A stretch of DNA of 64,000 nt from Erodium maritimum (GCA_963921825.1 OY997594.1:41286557-41350556); one strand, 5' to 3'; numbered from the stretch's first letter, positions 20,684 through 34,456 are shown. Translations and numbers: made by a program. The notes: generated by a model not told the origin, from the letters alone.

Positions 20684-21130
20684 CCTCGAACTATATATGT
20701 TTAATGAATAAATACCTCAAACTTGTTTTCGTAATAAGCATATACTCTGAACTAACGGTTTGTAACAAATTCAATTTCCATTCATGTCAGTTAGTTTATT
20801 TTTTTGTAAAATGATAAAAATACCCTCGATTAATATTAAAAAATTATATAAAAAATATAATCATACTCCTAACCCTTTGTACCCATAATCAAAAATAATT
20901 AAAAACCATAAAAACATATTTTAAATTAGATTTTTTGTATATCAGATTTAAAATAAATTATAAATTTTGTGTTTTAAAATATTTATTGAATTCTCTTTTA
21001 AAAAATATTGATATAATTGTCAAAACTACCCTAAAGTTTCGTCCACAAACGTTTTGGTGCACAAAATTTCATCCACGCTCGGTGGCTACTCTAAAGTTTT
21101 GTCCACACACTTTTGTCAGAAAAACTTAAT
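20684..21130. mobile_element. Fragments of two Mutator-type MITEs
   Basis: 20684-21006 resembles the left interior of element Z (TTTTGTAAAATGAYNAAAATA then CCCTC, compare 39876-39902). 21015-21120 is one inverted-repeat arm of the 19214-19524 family (AACTACCCTAAAGTTTCGTC). 21130-21313 is AT-rich without a recognisable gene. Confidence 0.55.
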
Positions 21131-21844
21131 AGGAGAATGTGAAATGACTCTTTTACCTTTCTATGTTTGAATTGAATTTTAAATAGATGAATTGAAAGAC
21201 GATTATACCCCTTACTTCATTAAATCCTTAATAACTCATTAATGTTTTAATTAGCTTTAATTAACTTATTTTTTTGTTCTCAATATTAAATTTTTCAAAA
21301 TAAATAAATTTATGGTTAATTTCATCTTAGTATCCTAAAAATTTCTCATTTTCATCTCAGTACTCTAACTTTGTTTTGTTGCGTCTTAGTTGCCTAACTT
21401 GTAATTTGTTTCACTTTAGTACCCGCCGTCAACTTGTCATCCATTTTTGGATGGAAAATGGTCATATGCAAAGCACATGAGCCTATTTTTTTTTCAAAAT
21501 GACCAAACTACCCTTTGTTCTATTGAAACCCTATATTTCTTTTATTTTTCCCCTTAAAACCTTATTTCTCCTTTCCTCCTCTCCCTCTTCTATGCTTCTC
21601 CTCGCCACACTCCTCCCTCTATCCCTGATCTGCAACCTCCACGACGAAGGAGCTCCTAGCAGCCACACTCCTTTCCCGCAGCCTCTCGCAGGTCTGACCA
21701 TGGCCAGATCTGGGTTGGGTTGGGTTGGGTTGATTTTCATTCTTTTATAAAATTTGTTTGCTTGTTGTTGGGTGATTGTCACGATACTCTGAGAATGTAG
21801 GTGGATGAATTGATTTTGATTTTGGGTTTGTAATTTAGGGTCTT

Positions 21845-22065
21845 TTGAAATAAAAACTGATTTTGTAAAATGAAATTTGATTTAATAAAATAAAACTTAT
21901 TTTTATAAAATAAGAACTGATTTTATAAAATAAAAACTGATTTTTTAAAATGAAACTGATTTTTATAAAATAAAAACTGATTTTTATAAAATAAAAACTG
22001 ATTTTTATAAAATAAAAACTGATTTTTATAAAATAAAAACTGATTTTTCAAAAATAAAATCTGAT
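21845..22065. repeat. 20-bp tandem repeat
   Basis: About ten copies of AAATAAAAACTGATTTTTAT with small variants, inside MITE Y. Confidence 0.9.
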
Positions 22066-22340
22066 TTAAAAAAACCGTGTTCTAAAAATAAAATATCATT
22101 TTACAAAAAAAAAATTAATAAATAAAAAGAATTTTTGAAAACCAGTGACATGCTTTTGAAAATTTGAGTGTTAATAAGGGGTATTTTAGACTTTTTCATT
22201 GTTTCCATCCAAAAAATGGATGCCAAGTTGTGGGGGTACTAAAGTGAAAAAAATTACAAGTTAGGGGACTTAGACGCCACAAAACAAAGTTAGGGTACTG
22301 AGATGAAAATGAGAATATTTTAGGGTATTGAGATGAAAAT

Positions 22341-22896
22341 GGGAGCGGCAGGTCGTTCTTTCACCTTCCTCGAGTGGGTGGAGGCGCCGGGTGCTGCGCT
22401 GACTAGGAGCGCCTAAGGATGGACTGTTGTTTGCTGTGTCATGTTTGAGGAACTCATCACCTTTTCCCCCGGTCCTCCTCGTTCTCTTATCAGGTCTAGT
22501 GAGTGCTCGTTCAAGAGTCGTTTTGGGGTTGCTTTACCTTGGTAGGGTCCGGTGAGTACTTGTTCCGGAGTCGCAGTTTGGGGCCGACCTGCCCGGTTTC
22601 GGGTGGAGGGGCACGAATCACTTAGCCTTCTTGAGGCCAGAGGATTCACCCGTGCGGTCTCCTGTGGTACTGTTCACTAGTCCGACCTAGGTTGCCCGAG
22701 CGGTCTCCTGAGGTACTGTTCACTAGTCTGGTGTAGTTGTTGTGGTGGACCGGGGTCGCTTTCTTGTCTTGTTTGTTCGTTTGTTTCTTTTGGTACTTTA
22801 GGCCGTTTTGTTGGACTTTGGTTTGGTTGTTGTGGTTTCTAACCCAGGACCCACACTTCCTTTTTAATGCATTTCTTTCTCTCTGATCAAAAAAAA
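22341..22896 (+). mobile_element. 5'-truncated LINE fragment in the right arm of MITE Y
   Basis: GC-rich insert that interrupts the inverted repeat between GAGATGAAAAT and AATTAACC, ending TCTCTCTGATC plus A-run. Only a few bases of target duplication can be proposed. No protein motif. Confidence 0.6.
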
Positions 22897-22904
22897 AATT
22901 AACC

Positions 22905-23501
22905 CATTATTTATTTAAATTATTTTTAAATTATTTCTAAATTTTAATTAATTATTTAAATTATTTATTTATTTCAAAATAAATTAATTAATTATTTCAA
23001 AATAAATTAATTATTTATTTCAAAATAAATTAATTATTTCAAAAAAATTTAATTTAATTTTTCTAATTAATTATTTCAAAATAAATTATTCAATTAATTT
23101 TTTTAGTTAATTAATTTTTATTATTGTTTTTGTATTTTAAGGTTAAAAGTAAAATCTGAATTATAACATATTTTATAAAATTTATAAATTGATTATTTAA
23201 AATATATATATTTTTAAAATTAATATTTGATTTAAAACAGATTTTATAAATTAATTAGAAATTGATTTTATTTTATTTGTTTATTTATTTATTATTTAAA
23301 AAGGTAAATGATATTTTTCCTTGCAAAAGTCAAATGGGTCATATGTTAAGGGTACATATGTTTCATCAGATGTTAAGGGTATTTTTTATCACCTTAGTAC
23401 ATATGTTTTATCACTCCATTACATTTGTTTTATCACCAAATTAGATAATTTTTATCACGTCATTAATTATTTTTTATCACCTCATCACATGTTTTTTATC
23501 A
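22905..23501. repeat. AT-rich DNA and TTTTATCAC-type tandem array, left part
   Basis: 22905-23300 is low-complexity A/T sequence with no gene. From about 23320 copies of a unit near 25 bp with TTTTATCAC and ACATG/ATTACAT recur. The same array resumes at 41370-41540, so element Z was inserted into it. Confidence 0.75.
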
Positions 23502-23512
23502 GGATAAATTAC

Positions 23513-25193
23513 TGTTAGTCTTAGTTCTATTAGTTCAATCTTAAATGTCCAAATGTATATATCATCGTTAGCAATAAAATTAAAGCGACTTTATATTACT
23601 TATGTGTTGGAGTAATAAATCGATGTGTGCTCTGATCTATGCCCACCATGCGAATAGAACCATAGATCGAGATAGATCACACTCGATGGGTCCCTAGTCA
23701 ACAAAGTTTCAGTAGAAGCGACTAGTATGAAAGATGGCTCTTTATGGCTTACGTTCTGTTAGTCATTGGAATGATATTCCGGAGTCTGATCATAGATATC
23801 ATGTGGGACATGATATTGGACGACCCGACATGAATATGTGTCATATATCAAGTCATGAACATATTCATTGTCGTAGCTTGTCATGTATCCTTAGACCAAG
23901 GAGTCTTCGTGATCGCTATGTAGTCAACAACTGAGTTTGACCTGAGCCTAACGTTGTCCGTAACAGGGCTTCCATAACGGTCAGGATTGGCTTGGGGACG
24001 GGCTACATGAGTGACACGAAAGACGACTAAGGGATTTATCCCTCATACCGAGGTATAAGAAAGATATCGGTTCTAGGCCGCTTGATCGAGATTGACTGAA
24101 AGAATAGCATGGTCATGCACATGATACTGGGTATCATATATTCAGTCATCTCACATATCAAGGAACACTGATTGAGAATAATAAGGATGACGACTCTATG
24201 CCTTATCTCAATCAGGATATCGGAGATAAAAGGATAATGACAGGGACGACGGAAAGGTTCGAATCGACAGGGTCGATTTGTTATGTAGTGTCAGGCAATA
24301 CTAAAGTCTCGTTAGTTGCCACTTAAATAGGATCAAGTAAAATGGGATTTTACGTTGATCTATTGACATGCATAAACCTAAGGGTCACACCGGAGGATGA
24401 AACTCATTGACACATTTATGGAGAATGGCCAAAAAGGAATTGTCTCGGGACATGACTAAAACTGGGTTTTGGTTTTGGGTCATGTGCCCGTAAGTGAATA
24501 GGACTTTACGGATCGAGACAAGGCTTGGAGTCTTGGGATTGATCGCGTCGGATAATGTTGGATATTTCCGGTATGGAAGGCTTGGAGGCGATGAGCGAAT
24601 CACGAGACCTCGTTGGAAATGGCCACGGGCCATGTTCCAAGATGCCCATGAAAGGCCCATGCAACCAAGGCCCATGGAACTAATTAATCAAGTCTTGATT
24701 AATTAGTACTAAGTAAGCAAGACAAGGATTAAGGTGTTGGTGATTCACCACCTAACCCAATCTTGTCTTGCCATACTTTGTCCTATTTACACCTTGCTTG
24801 TCCCATGCCTTTAGTTGGACAAGTATGGGGGTTGTTATGTTTAAGTCATCTTTTTTCAACATAACAAACACAAGACACAAATGGGAATCAACTTTTTTCT
24901 CTCCCTCCTCCTACCATTTCGGGTTTGGCTAGTTTCCACCTCCATTTTTGTGTTCTTGAGTCCTCAAGAGAAGAACTACGTGGATTTGATTCCCATGTGT
25001 ATACGTAGGTGTCTTGGAGACTCAAGCCAATCATTCGTTAACCGGTGTTCTTTTTTTGGTAAGAAATAGTGTTGAATTTTTCTCTTGTGAATCCATTTTT
25101 TGTTAGTTGTTTCATGGGTTTAATCGTCTCTTGGTTTTCCTTGATTTTCCGCTGCGAGTTGGTTCATCTCCAACCCTACCTTGAGATCCAACA
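23513..25193 (+). repeat. 5' LTR of copy A
   Basis: 1681 bp, TGTTAG...CCAACA. It has many more differences from its partner LTR than copy N shows, agreeing with A being older than N. Confidence 0.93.
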
Positions 25194-26744
25194 GTGGTAT
25201 CAGAGTCGTGCTACCTTCGGGATTCACAAGACGGTGTTCAAAGTTTCGGTTTTGCTTGAAAGTTTTGTTTTTGGCATGTTTTTTTGCTAAATTGTTTGAT
25301 AACATGTTTTAAATTATTGTTTATGGATGCATGTAAAATGAATTTTTGAAAATTATTTCAAATCAGGAAATTTTGAAAAAAATTTGATTTTTCGGGTCTC
25401 GGGAGCGGGACTCTCGGGGAGCCGAAACCAGGACCGAGAGGGGCTCCGTTGGACGGAGCTAGGCCAAGCATGACCATTGGATGGTTGATATGCCAAGTCT
25501 AAACCATTTTGTTAGCTATGACGAGTTTGGAACCGTCATGACGAACTCGAAGATCAAATGTTCAAAAGTTTCATTTTTGAACGGTTTCGATAAACCGAGC
25601 ATCAAACATTTTTGAAACTTGGCTATTGAATAAAACCGAAAAATCACATGATGTTTGATAACATGATTGTTTGATAACACGATGTGTGATGTGATGTTGA
25701 CATGGTGTACATAATAACCACGAGCTCGATTTAATTATTCATCGCTTTTCACGGCCTGCGAGCCGTTAGAGTTAGCGTGTAATTATTCTTTCAAGGTGTA
25801 GTTGTCCAACCACTTGTTTGTAATATTTAGTTATTCCCGACCCGCTAGTCGTGTATTAAATTGTAATATTTTACTCAAGACGAAGAAATAGCAAAAAGGT
25901 CATTTGGTGGCTTTTCGGGTGTTGGCATCGGCTTGGAGTCGGTGGACCTCAAGAAGCTAGTGGGAGTTAGTTTAGGGGGCTATAATGTGCACATTTATCG
26001 TTTTATGCTTCGTTTAGTTTATGCATGACTAATTCTATGTGTTTTAGAATTGCATGCTTAACTTTATTTACCGAGCATATCACCTCACATGCTAAGATAA
26101 AATTGGAATCTTAATCCTTGTGTGTGAGCCCTTAGAATCGTCATTACATTGGATGTAGTTGACGGGTTCGAAGGAAGAATTACATTGGATGTAATTTGAG
26201 GCATCATTGCATTTGGAATGTAGTTTATGTGCTCATCACGTCAAGGATGTGTCAAAGTTTTAAACACAACCGAACAAGTAAAAACGGGTCATGTCCGATA
26301 CCTCCCAATTATCAACACCTTACTACCTCCCCGTCCTATGGGTGTCATGCGCATTAGCGGATCATCCATGAGAAAGCGGGGTAGTAGGTTTGGACGACAT
26401 ATGTGGGTGTCGTGCGCATTAGGGGAGCACCTACATAGTGACAGGCCATATTTGAAAATTGGTGGACCCGACGACGATTCTCAACCTGAGGTTGAGCTAG
26501 GGTAACAGATAGGGTAAGCCGTGTACATAAGTACATACCCTAGCCAAGAGTCACATTGGATGTGATTGGATGGAGTCCTACCTACAAAGCTCGATTAAGT
26601 GGTGAGCATTAGTTCAGCTTAATCGAGTGAATCAAGGATCTTGGTTTTAGATTCTAAAGGTTTAGAATCGATTGTTGGTGTTTAAGCTTGATCTTCATAA
26701 AATTTATTCAGTTTACTGATTGAATTTTATATGTTGTAGATCAA
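25194..26744 (+). other. Untranslated leader of copy A
   Basis: About 1.55 kb between primer site and gag start without a useful ORF. A splice-acceptor-like tract (TTATATGTTGTAG) ends 5 nt before the gag ATG. The same leader is present in N, C and B. Confidence 0.6.
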
Positions 26745-26978
26745 ATGGAAAATTCAGCGAACATTAATAGTTTGTCATTAAAAACCATTCTTAACAGGGT
26801 CAAGCTAAATGGGACAAACTATTTGGACTGGTACAGAATTTTGAGGATAGTACTCAAGTCTGAATGCAGAGAATATGTCCTTGACAAGGCTGTCTCTAAG
26901 ACCATATTAGAGTTACATGAAGTGTCATTAACTGCTGAGAAGAATATATCAGGGATCTGGGATCCAAGGATATTCTAA
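26745..26978 (+). pseudogene. Truncated gag of copy A
   Basis: 77 codons beginning MENSANINSLSLKTIL, with the copia gag block LNGTNYLDWYRILRIVLKSE, then a stop at 26976-26978. Compared with usual copia gag the central UBN2 region is missing, so the N-terminus joins almost directly to the zinc-knuckle segment in another frame. The frame change around AATATATCAGGGATC is shared with N and C but not B. Confidence 0.85.
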
Positions 26979-27683
26979 TGGTCAACAAGGGAATTGGAAG
27001 TGGCAAGGGCAGACCCATGCGCACTTGGCAGGAAGATGAGACACCTGAGAATGTCTGCTTCTACTGCCAACAGCCTGGTCATTGGAACCGGGATTACAGG
27101 AAGTTCACGGCTGATCTGAAGAAAGGCAGTGGGACTGCGTCAAATAGCCTGGATGATCTGAAGAAGGGCAGTAGGAATGCGCCTTCATCAGGAAACTTGG
27201 ATGATCTTAGGAAGGGCGGTGGGACCGTGCCTTTATCCGGTATTAACTCTATAGAGTTACATCTCTCTACTTCCAAATATTCATGGGTATTAGATACCAG
27301 GACTGAATCTCACACATGCACTAATATATGGTGGCTGAAAGTAGGAGAGGTTTGGAAAGCACGAAGTGGACCTCAGAGTTATGGCAACTGCTGTAGGATC
27401 CATGAGTCTTGCGTTGCCAAGATATGGGTAACAATGCCTCAAGTTCTATATATTACGTTAATATCAAGAGGTCTAAATCCAACGATTTAAACCTAACTCT
27501 GTTATGGCACTGTCATTTGGGCCGCATAAACAAGAAGCGCCTATCAGCACTTAAGAAGTACGGGCTTTCAGGTTCATTCGATTCCATTCGATCGATAGGT
27601 GCAAGGTTTGTTTGATGGGCAAAATGACTAAAGTGGCCTTTATCGATCGCGATGAAAGGGCGGGTGAATTATTGGGGCTGATA
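26979..27683 (+). pseudogene. Copy A: zinc knuckle, protease, start of integrase
   Basis: Zinc knuckle at about 27055-27100 reads CFYCQQPGHWNRDYRK: the last metal-binding Cys is Tyr. The protease reads SWVLDTRTESHTC, with DTR (27293-27301) instead of DTG. About 180 bp present in C are deleted at about 27421, between GCCAAG and ATATGGG. The integrase zinc-binding part reads LWHCHLGRI, with Arg at the second His. Copy N is inserted right after TGATA at 27679-27683. Confidence 0.85.
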
Positions 27684-29371
27684 TGTTGGGTCTCGAGGTA
27701 GGGTTGGAGATGAATCAACTCGCAGCGGAAAATCAATGAAAACCAAGAGACGATTAAAACCATGAAACAACTAACAAAGAATGGATTCACAAGAGAAAAA
27801 TTCAGCACTAGTTCTTACCAAAACAAGAACACCGGTTAACGAATGATTGGCTTGAGTCTCCAAGACGCCTACGTATCCACATGGGAATCAAAGCCACGTA
27901 GTTCTTCTCTTTGAGGACTCAAGAACACAAACATGGAGGTGGAAACTAGCCAAACCCGAAATGGCCATGGAAGAGGGAGAGAAAATGTGTTTCCTATTCT
28001 TGTCTAGTGTTTGTTATGTTGAAAAAAGATGACTTTAACATAACAAAACCCATACTTGTCCAACTAAAGGCATGGGACAAGCATGGTGACAAGTAAGGTG
28101 TAAATAGGACAAAGTATGGCAAGACAAGATTGGGTTAGGTGGTGAATCACCAACACCTTAATCCTTGTCTTGCTTACTTAGTACTAATTAATCAAGACTT
28201 GATTAATTAGTTCCATGGGCCTTGGTTGCATGGGCCTTTCATGGGCTTCTTGGAACATGGCCCGTGGCCATTTCCAACGAGGTCCCGTGATTCGCTCATC
28301 GCCTCCATGCCTTCCATACCGGAAATGTCCAACATTATCCGACGCGATCAATCCCAAGACTCCAAGCCTTGTCTCGATCCGTAAAGTCCTATTCACTTAC
28401 GGGCACATGACCCAAAACCCAGTTTTGGTCATGTCCCGAGACAACTCCCTTTTGGCCATTCTCCATAAATGTGTCAATGAGTTTCATCCTCCGGTGTGAC
28501 CCTTAGGTTTATGCATGTCAATAGATCAACGTAAAATCCCATTTTACTTGATCCTATTTAAGTGGCAACTAACGAGACTTTAGTATTGCCTGACACTACA
28601 TAACGAATCGACCCTGTCGATTCTAACCTTTCCGTCGTCCCTGTCATTATCCTTTTATCTCCGATATCCTGATTGAGATAAGGCATAGAGCCGTCATCCT
28701 TATTATTCTCAATCACCGTTCCTTGATATGTGAGATGACTGAAGATATGATACCCAGTATCATGTGCATGGCCATGCTATTCTTCCAGTCACTCTCGATC
28801 AAGTGGCCGAGAACCGATATCTTTCCCATACCTTAGTATGAGGGATAAATCCCTTAGCCGTCTTTCGTGTCACTCATGTAGCCCGTCCCCAAGCCAATCC
28901 TGGCCGTTATGGAAGCCCTGTTACGGACAACGTTAGGCTCAGGTCAAACTCAGTTGTTGACTACATAGCGATCACAAAGACTCCTTGGTCTAAGGATACA
29001 TGACAAGCTACAACACTGAATATGTTCATGACTTAATCTATGGCACATATTCAGGGTGGGTCGTCCAATATCATGTCCCACATGATATCTATGATCAGAC
29101 TCCGGAATCCCATTCCAATGACTAACAGAACGTAAGCCATAAAGAGCCATCTTTCATACTAGTCGCTTCTAGTGAAGCTTTGTTGACTAGGGACCCATCG
29201 AGTGTGATCTATCTCGATCTATGGTTCTATTCGCATGGTGGGCATAGATCAGAGCACACATCGATATATTACTCCAACACATAAGTAATATAAAGCCGCT
29301 TTAATTTTATTGCTAACGATGATATATACATTTGGACATTTAGGATTGAACTACGGGCACTAAGACTAACA
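27684..29371 (-). repeat. 3' LTR of copy N
   Basis: 1688 bp, reading TGTTGGGTCTCGAGG to CACTAAGACTAACA on the plus strand (the reverse of TGTTAG...CCAACA). Essentially identical to 34457-36144. Confidence 0.96.
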
Positions 29372-29386
29372 ATCTCCCACTTGCCC
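29372..29386 (-). other. Polypurine tract of copy N
   Basis: On the minus strand GGGCAAGTGGGAGAT directly precedes the 3' LTR; primer of plus-strand DNA synthesis. Conserved in A (before 38548) and C (before 50316). Confidence 0.8.
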
Positions 29387-29522
29387 TAGTTCCAATCTAA
29401 ACTCCAATATGTCCCCATCGACTTTACATGTCTAACATGTTCAGGCAGTGACACTGTCTTAGTCAAAGGGTTGGCTATGTTATCATCTGTTGCAATATCG
29501 GTTATCTTCACTTCACCTCAGT

Positions 29523-31440
29523 TCAGTATTTATCTGATGAGGTGGATACGCCGCAGTACATGTTTGGATTTGTTATGCGATCTAGGCTTTTAGCTTGCGC
29601 AATGGCCCTTGTGTTGTCGCAAAATGGATTCACCGGACTGGATGGGTTTTTAATTACACCCAGCCCTGCCATGAATTTCCAAATCCACATAGCCTCCTTA
29701 GCTGCCTCTGCAGCATCCATGTACTTGGCCTCTGTCGTAGATTCGGCAATGGTATCTTGCTTTACGCTTTCCCAGCTAAAGCTCTACCATTCAGCGTAAA
29801 CACATATCCTGATTGACTTCTAAAGTCATCTGGATTTGTCTTGGAAAACTAGCGTCTACTCATCCTTCGACGACTAGTTCAACATCATCTTTCCCCCGGG
29901 TTAGAATGATGTCTACTGGTACAACATAAGGCTTACGAGACGTCTGGTCTCATACATGTCATGGCATATATGATCGATCCTGCCCCCAGGCGCATAGGAT
30001 TCTCATCATCCTTTTCAGCTCATCAGGTGTCTTAGGACACTGAGTCTTGCTGAGATGAATGCCATGACTAGTGGGTAAGAGTCCTTTCTTTGAATCGAGC
30101 ATTAAGAACCTACTCAATGCCTTGTTCACATAGGTTCCCTGACTTAAATCCAAGACCCTCTTGGTGCGATCTCTACATATCTTAATCCTTAAGATATAAG
30201 AAGCATCGCCTAAGTCCTTTATTGAAAAACACTTCCTCAACCAAGCTTTAGTCTCGTGCAAGGTTGGGATGTCGTTTTCAATGAGAACCAGAAAGGTAAT
30301 CTTGCTCCCACTAGCCTTCTTATAAACGCAAGATTCATCCTCGTTCTTGATTAAGCCAAATCCAATTACAGCTTCATCAAAACGAAGGATCCAACTCCGA
30401 GAAGTTCGTTTCAATCCATAAATGGATTTCAACAACTTATAAATCTTTCCTTTATTCTTCGGATCGTCAAAACCTTTGGGCCGAGACATACAAACGTACT
30501 CAGTCAAATTTCCATTTAGGAAAGCGGTTTTGACATCCACTTGCCATATCTCGTAATTATGATACGCAGTTATGTCAAGAAGAATTTGGATTGATTTTGA
30601 CCATAGCCACTAAGGAGAAGGTTTCCTCATAGTCAATCCATTGGATCTGCCTATAACCTTTCGCCACCAGTTGAGCTTTGTAGGTCAGAGGGTTGTCGTC
30701 CATGTCCATCTTCACCTTGAAGATCCATTTGCATCCTATGGTCCTCACACCATTGATGGGATCAACCGGTTCCCAGACTCGGTTGTCCGACATGGATTGC
30801 ATTTCCTCCCTCATGGCTCCCAGCCATAACTCGGAGTTGGGCCCATCCACGACTTCCTGAAAGGTGGCTGGATCATCGTGATCCACCATGACTTCATTGT
30901 CACCTCCGGATACCATATCTTGGAGGTGGAAGATTGATCCTTTAAATCGCCTTGGACCTTCCGGAATTGTAACAGGAATTGGTTCTTACTCTACGACAAT
31001 CTCTGGCTCCTTTCTACAGGGTTGCTAATTGGTTTAGACAGATCTGTACCATCCTGAATTTCTTCGAGATGCACAGTCCTCCCAATGACGTCTTTGGAAA
31101 CAAAACCTTTTTTCCATAAAGACCCCACCCCAAGCGACGAACACCATGTTCTCACTGGGATTGTAGAAATAGTATCCCCTTGTTGCTTTGGGATACCACA
31201 CGAAGGTGCATATCTCAGATCTTGGTTCGAGCTTAGTCGAAACCAAATGTTTCACATAAGCCTCGCAACCACAAATCTTTAGGAAGGACAAAGCGGGCAT
31301 CATCCCGTACCATTTTTAAAATGGTGTCCCTTCCACACCATTCGTCGAAGCCCGATTCACTATGAATGCGGTCGTCTCTAGAGCAAAACCCCTAAAAGAG
31401 ATTGGGAGATCAGTCCAACTAATCATGGAACAGACCATTG
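29523..31440 (-). pseudogene. Copy N: RT and RNase H remains
   Basis: RT blocks: CKWIFKVKMDMDDNPLTYKA and YRQIQWIDYEETFSLVAM (30916-30575), then an extra base in a run of four A shifts the frame, and RT resumes at 30540 with DVKTAFLNGN and IYGLKRTSRSW. At about 30284 FLVL is joined directly to IENDIPTL: the seven codons that normally carry the catalytic YxDD are missing. RNase H (29720-29523) has TEAKYM where the second acidic residue should be Glu. Several further frameshifts. Confidence 0.88.
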
Positions 31441-32666
31441 TCTAACAATGTCCGATTTCTCCGTTTGGCTACACCTTTCAACTACAGTGACCTAGGAGGA
31501 GTCCATTCCAAAAGGATCCCATTCTCTTTTAGATGATCTAATAACTCTGTGGTCAAGTATTTTCCACCTCGATCCAATCGAAGTGCCTTAATACCTTTGT
31601 CGAGCTGGTTTTCTACTATAGTCTTAAACTCTTTGAATTTATCAAAAGCTTCAGACTTATGTCTCACCGAATAGACATAACCATATTTACTGTAATCATC
31701 AGTAAATGTGATAAAGTAGCTAAAACCCCTCCTGGCAAGTGAACTTATTGGTCTACACACATTCGAGTGTATCAGCCCCAATAATTCACCCACCCTTTCA
31801 TCGTGATCGATAAAAGGGAACTTTAGTCATTTTTTCCATCAAACAAACCTTGCACCTATCGATCGAATGGAACTCGAATGAACCTGAAAGTTCGCACTTC
31901 TGAAGTGCTGATAGGTGCTTCTTGTTTATGCGACCTAAATGACAGTGCCATAACAGAGTTAGGTTTAAATTGTTGGATTTAGACCTCTTGGTATTAACGG
32001 AATATATAGAACTTGAAGCATTGTTACCCATATCTAATATGTACAATCCTCCAACCAAGTCAGTACTGGTATAAAACATATCATTGCATAGAACATTGAA
32101 AACTCCATTTCCAATATTAACATTATATCCTTCCTTGTCAAACACGGATACAGATATAATATTCCTACTAAAAGTAGGTATGCAATATACATTATACAAT
32201 ACTAAGACAAGGCCTCTTGGCAAAGCAAGACTCATGGATCCTACAGCAGTTGCCACAACTCTGAGGTCCATTTCGTGCTTTCCAAATCTCTCCTACTTTC
32301 AGCCACCATATATTAGTGCATGTGTGAGATTCAGTCATGGTATCTAATACCCATGAATCTTTGGAAGTAGAGAGATGTAGCTCTATAGAGTTAATACCGA
32401 ATGAAGGCACGATCCCACCGCCCTTCCTTAGATCATCCAGGTTTCCTGATGAAGGCGCAGTCCTACTGCCCTTCTTCAGATCATCCAGGCTATTTGATGA
32501 AGGCGCAGTCCCACTGCCCTTCTTCAGATCAGCCGTGAACTTCCTGTAATCCCGGTTCCAATGATCAGGCTGTTGGCAGTAGAAGCAGACATTCTCAGGT
32601 GTCTCATCTTTCCTGCCAAGTGCGCATGGGCCCAGCCCTTGCCACTTCCAATTCCCTTGTTGACCA
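31441..32666 (-). pseudogene. Copy N: zinc knuckle, protease and integrase remains
   Basis: Zinc knuckle near 32590-32540 with Tyr for the last Cys. The protease reads SWVLDTMTESHTC, DTM at 32344-32336. A frameshift and loss of a few codons before DLRVVATAVGSMSLALP is common to all copies. Integrase: LWHCHLGRI lacks the second zinc-binding His; HSNVCRP lacks the first catalytic Asp; LRLDRGGKYL keeps the second Asp; VAKRRNRT at about 31475-31450 has Lys (31466-31464) for the catalytic Glu. Confidence 0.88.
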
Positions 32667-32900
32667 TCATAATATCCTTGGATCCCAGATCCCTGAGATA
32701 TTCTTCTCAGCAGTTAATGACACTTCATGTAACTCTGATATGGTCTTAGAGACAGCCTTGTCAAGGACATATTCTTTGCGTTCAGACTTGAGGACTATCC
32801 TCAAAATTCTGTACCAGTCCAAATAGTTTGTCCCATTTAGCTTGACCCTGTCAAGAATGGTTTTTAATGACAAACTATTAATGTTCGCTGAATTTGCCAT
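32667..32900 (-). pseudogene. Truncated gag of copy N
   Basis: 77 codons from the ATG at 32900 (MANSANINSLSLKTIL), stop at 32667. Same early stop and same missing centre as A and C. Confidence 0.85.
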
Positions 32901-34456
32901 TTGATCTACAACAGATAAAATTCAATCAGTAAACTGAATAAATTTTATGAAGATCAAGCTTAAACACCAACAATCAATTCTAAACCTTTAGAATCTGAAA
33001 CCAAGATCCTTGATTCACTCGATTAAGCTGAACTAATGCTCACCACTTAATCGAGCTATGTAGGTAGGACTCCATCCAATCACATCCAATGTGACTCTTG
33101 GCTAGGGTATGCACTTATGTACACGGCTTACCCTATCTGTTACCCTAGCTCAACCTCAGGCTGAGAATCGTAGTCGGGTCCACCAATTTTCAACTATGGC
33201 CCGTCACTATGTAGGTGCTCCGCTAATGCGCACGACACCCACATATGTCGTCCAAACCTACTACCCCGCTTTCCCATGGATGCTCCGCTAATGCGCACGA
33301 CACCCATAGGACGGGGAGGTAGTAAGGTGTTGATGATTGGGAGGTATCGGACATGACCCGCTTTTACTTGTCCAGTTGTGTTCAAAACTTTGGCACATCC
33401 TAGATGCGATGAGCACATCAACTACATTCCAAATGCAATGATGCCTCAAATTACATCCAATGTAATTCTTCCTTTGAACCCGTCAACTACATCCAATGCA
33501 ATGACGGTTCTAAGGGTTCACACACAAGGATTAAAATTCCAATTTTATCTTTGCATGTGAGGTGATATGCTCGGTAAATAAAGTTAAGCATGCAATTCTA
33601 AAACACATAGAATTAATCATGCATAAACTAAATCAAGCATAAAGCGATAAATGTGCACATAATAGCCCCCTAAACTAACTCCCACTAGCTTCTTGAGGTC
33701 CACCGACTCCAAGCCGATGCCAACACCCGAAAAGCCACCAAATGACCTTTTCGCCCTTTCTTCGTCTTGAGTAAAATATTACAATTTAATACACGACTCG
33801 CAGGTCGGGAATAAATAAATATTACAAACAAGTGGTTCGACGACCACACCTTGAAAAAATAATTACACGCTAACTCTAACGGCTCGCAGGCCGTGAAAAG
33901 CGATAAATAATTAAATTGAGCTCGGGGCTATTATGTACACCATGCCAACATCACATCACACATCGTGTTATCAAACAAGCATGTTATCTAACATCATGTG
34001 ATTTTCCGGTTTTAATTAATAGCCAAGTTTCGAAATTTTTTGATGCTCGGTTTATCGAAACCGTTCAAAAATGAAACTTTTGAACATTTGATCTTCGAGT
34101 TCGTCATGACGGTTCCAAACTCGTCATAACTAAAAAAACGGTTTAGCCTTGGCATATCAACCATCCAATGGTCATGCTTGGCCTAGCTCCGTCCAACGGA
34201 GCCCCGTTCGGTCTCGGTTTCGGCTCCCCGAGAGTCCCGCTCCCGAGACCCGAAAAATCAAACTTTTTTCAAAATTTCCAGATTTGAAATAATTTTCAAA
34301 AATTCATTTTACATGCATTAAATCCATAAACAAGAATTTAAAACATGTTATCAAACAATTTAGCAAAACAACATGCCAAAAACGAAACTTTCAAGCAAAA
34401 CCGAAACTATGAACACCGTCTTGTGAATCCCGAAGGTAGCACGGCTCTGATACCAC
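32901..34456 (-). other. Leader of copy N with primer-binding site
   Basis: The primer site is at 34456-34435 (minus strand GTGGTATCAGAGCCGTGCTA), complementary to initiator tRNA-Met. The remaining 1.5 kb has no ORF. It includes a pair of short repeats with GTCGTGCGCATTAGCGGAG (around 33220-33300). Confidence 0.8.

Larger units (their letters stand above)
21314..22904. mobile_element. Mutator-type MITE Y
   Basis: Left arm GGTTAATTTCATCTTAGTAT and onward, including CATCTCAGTACTCTAACTTT; the right arm is its reverse (about 22195-22336), with the last bases AATTAACC (22897-22904) displaced by a LINE insertion. Same family as X. The interior holds a moderate-GC stretch (21590-21730, no recognised gene) and a tandem repeat. 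Target duplication not clear in this AT-rich setting. Confidence 0.7.

Noticed and set aside
22905-23300. AT-rich block as an origin or matrix attachment site
   Set aside because: Low-complexity A/T sequence is common in plant intergenic DNA and no specific motif supports such a role.
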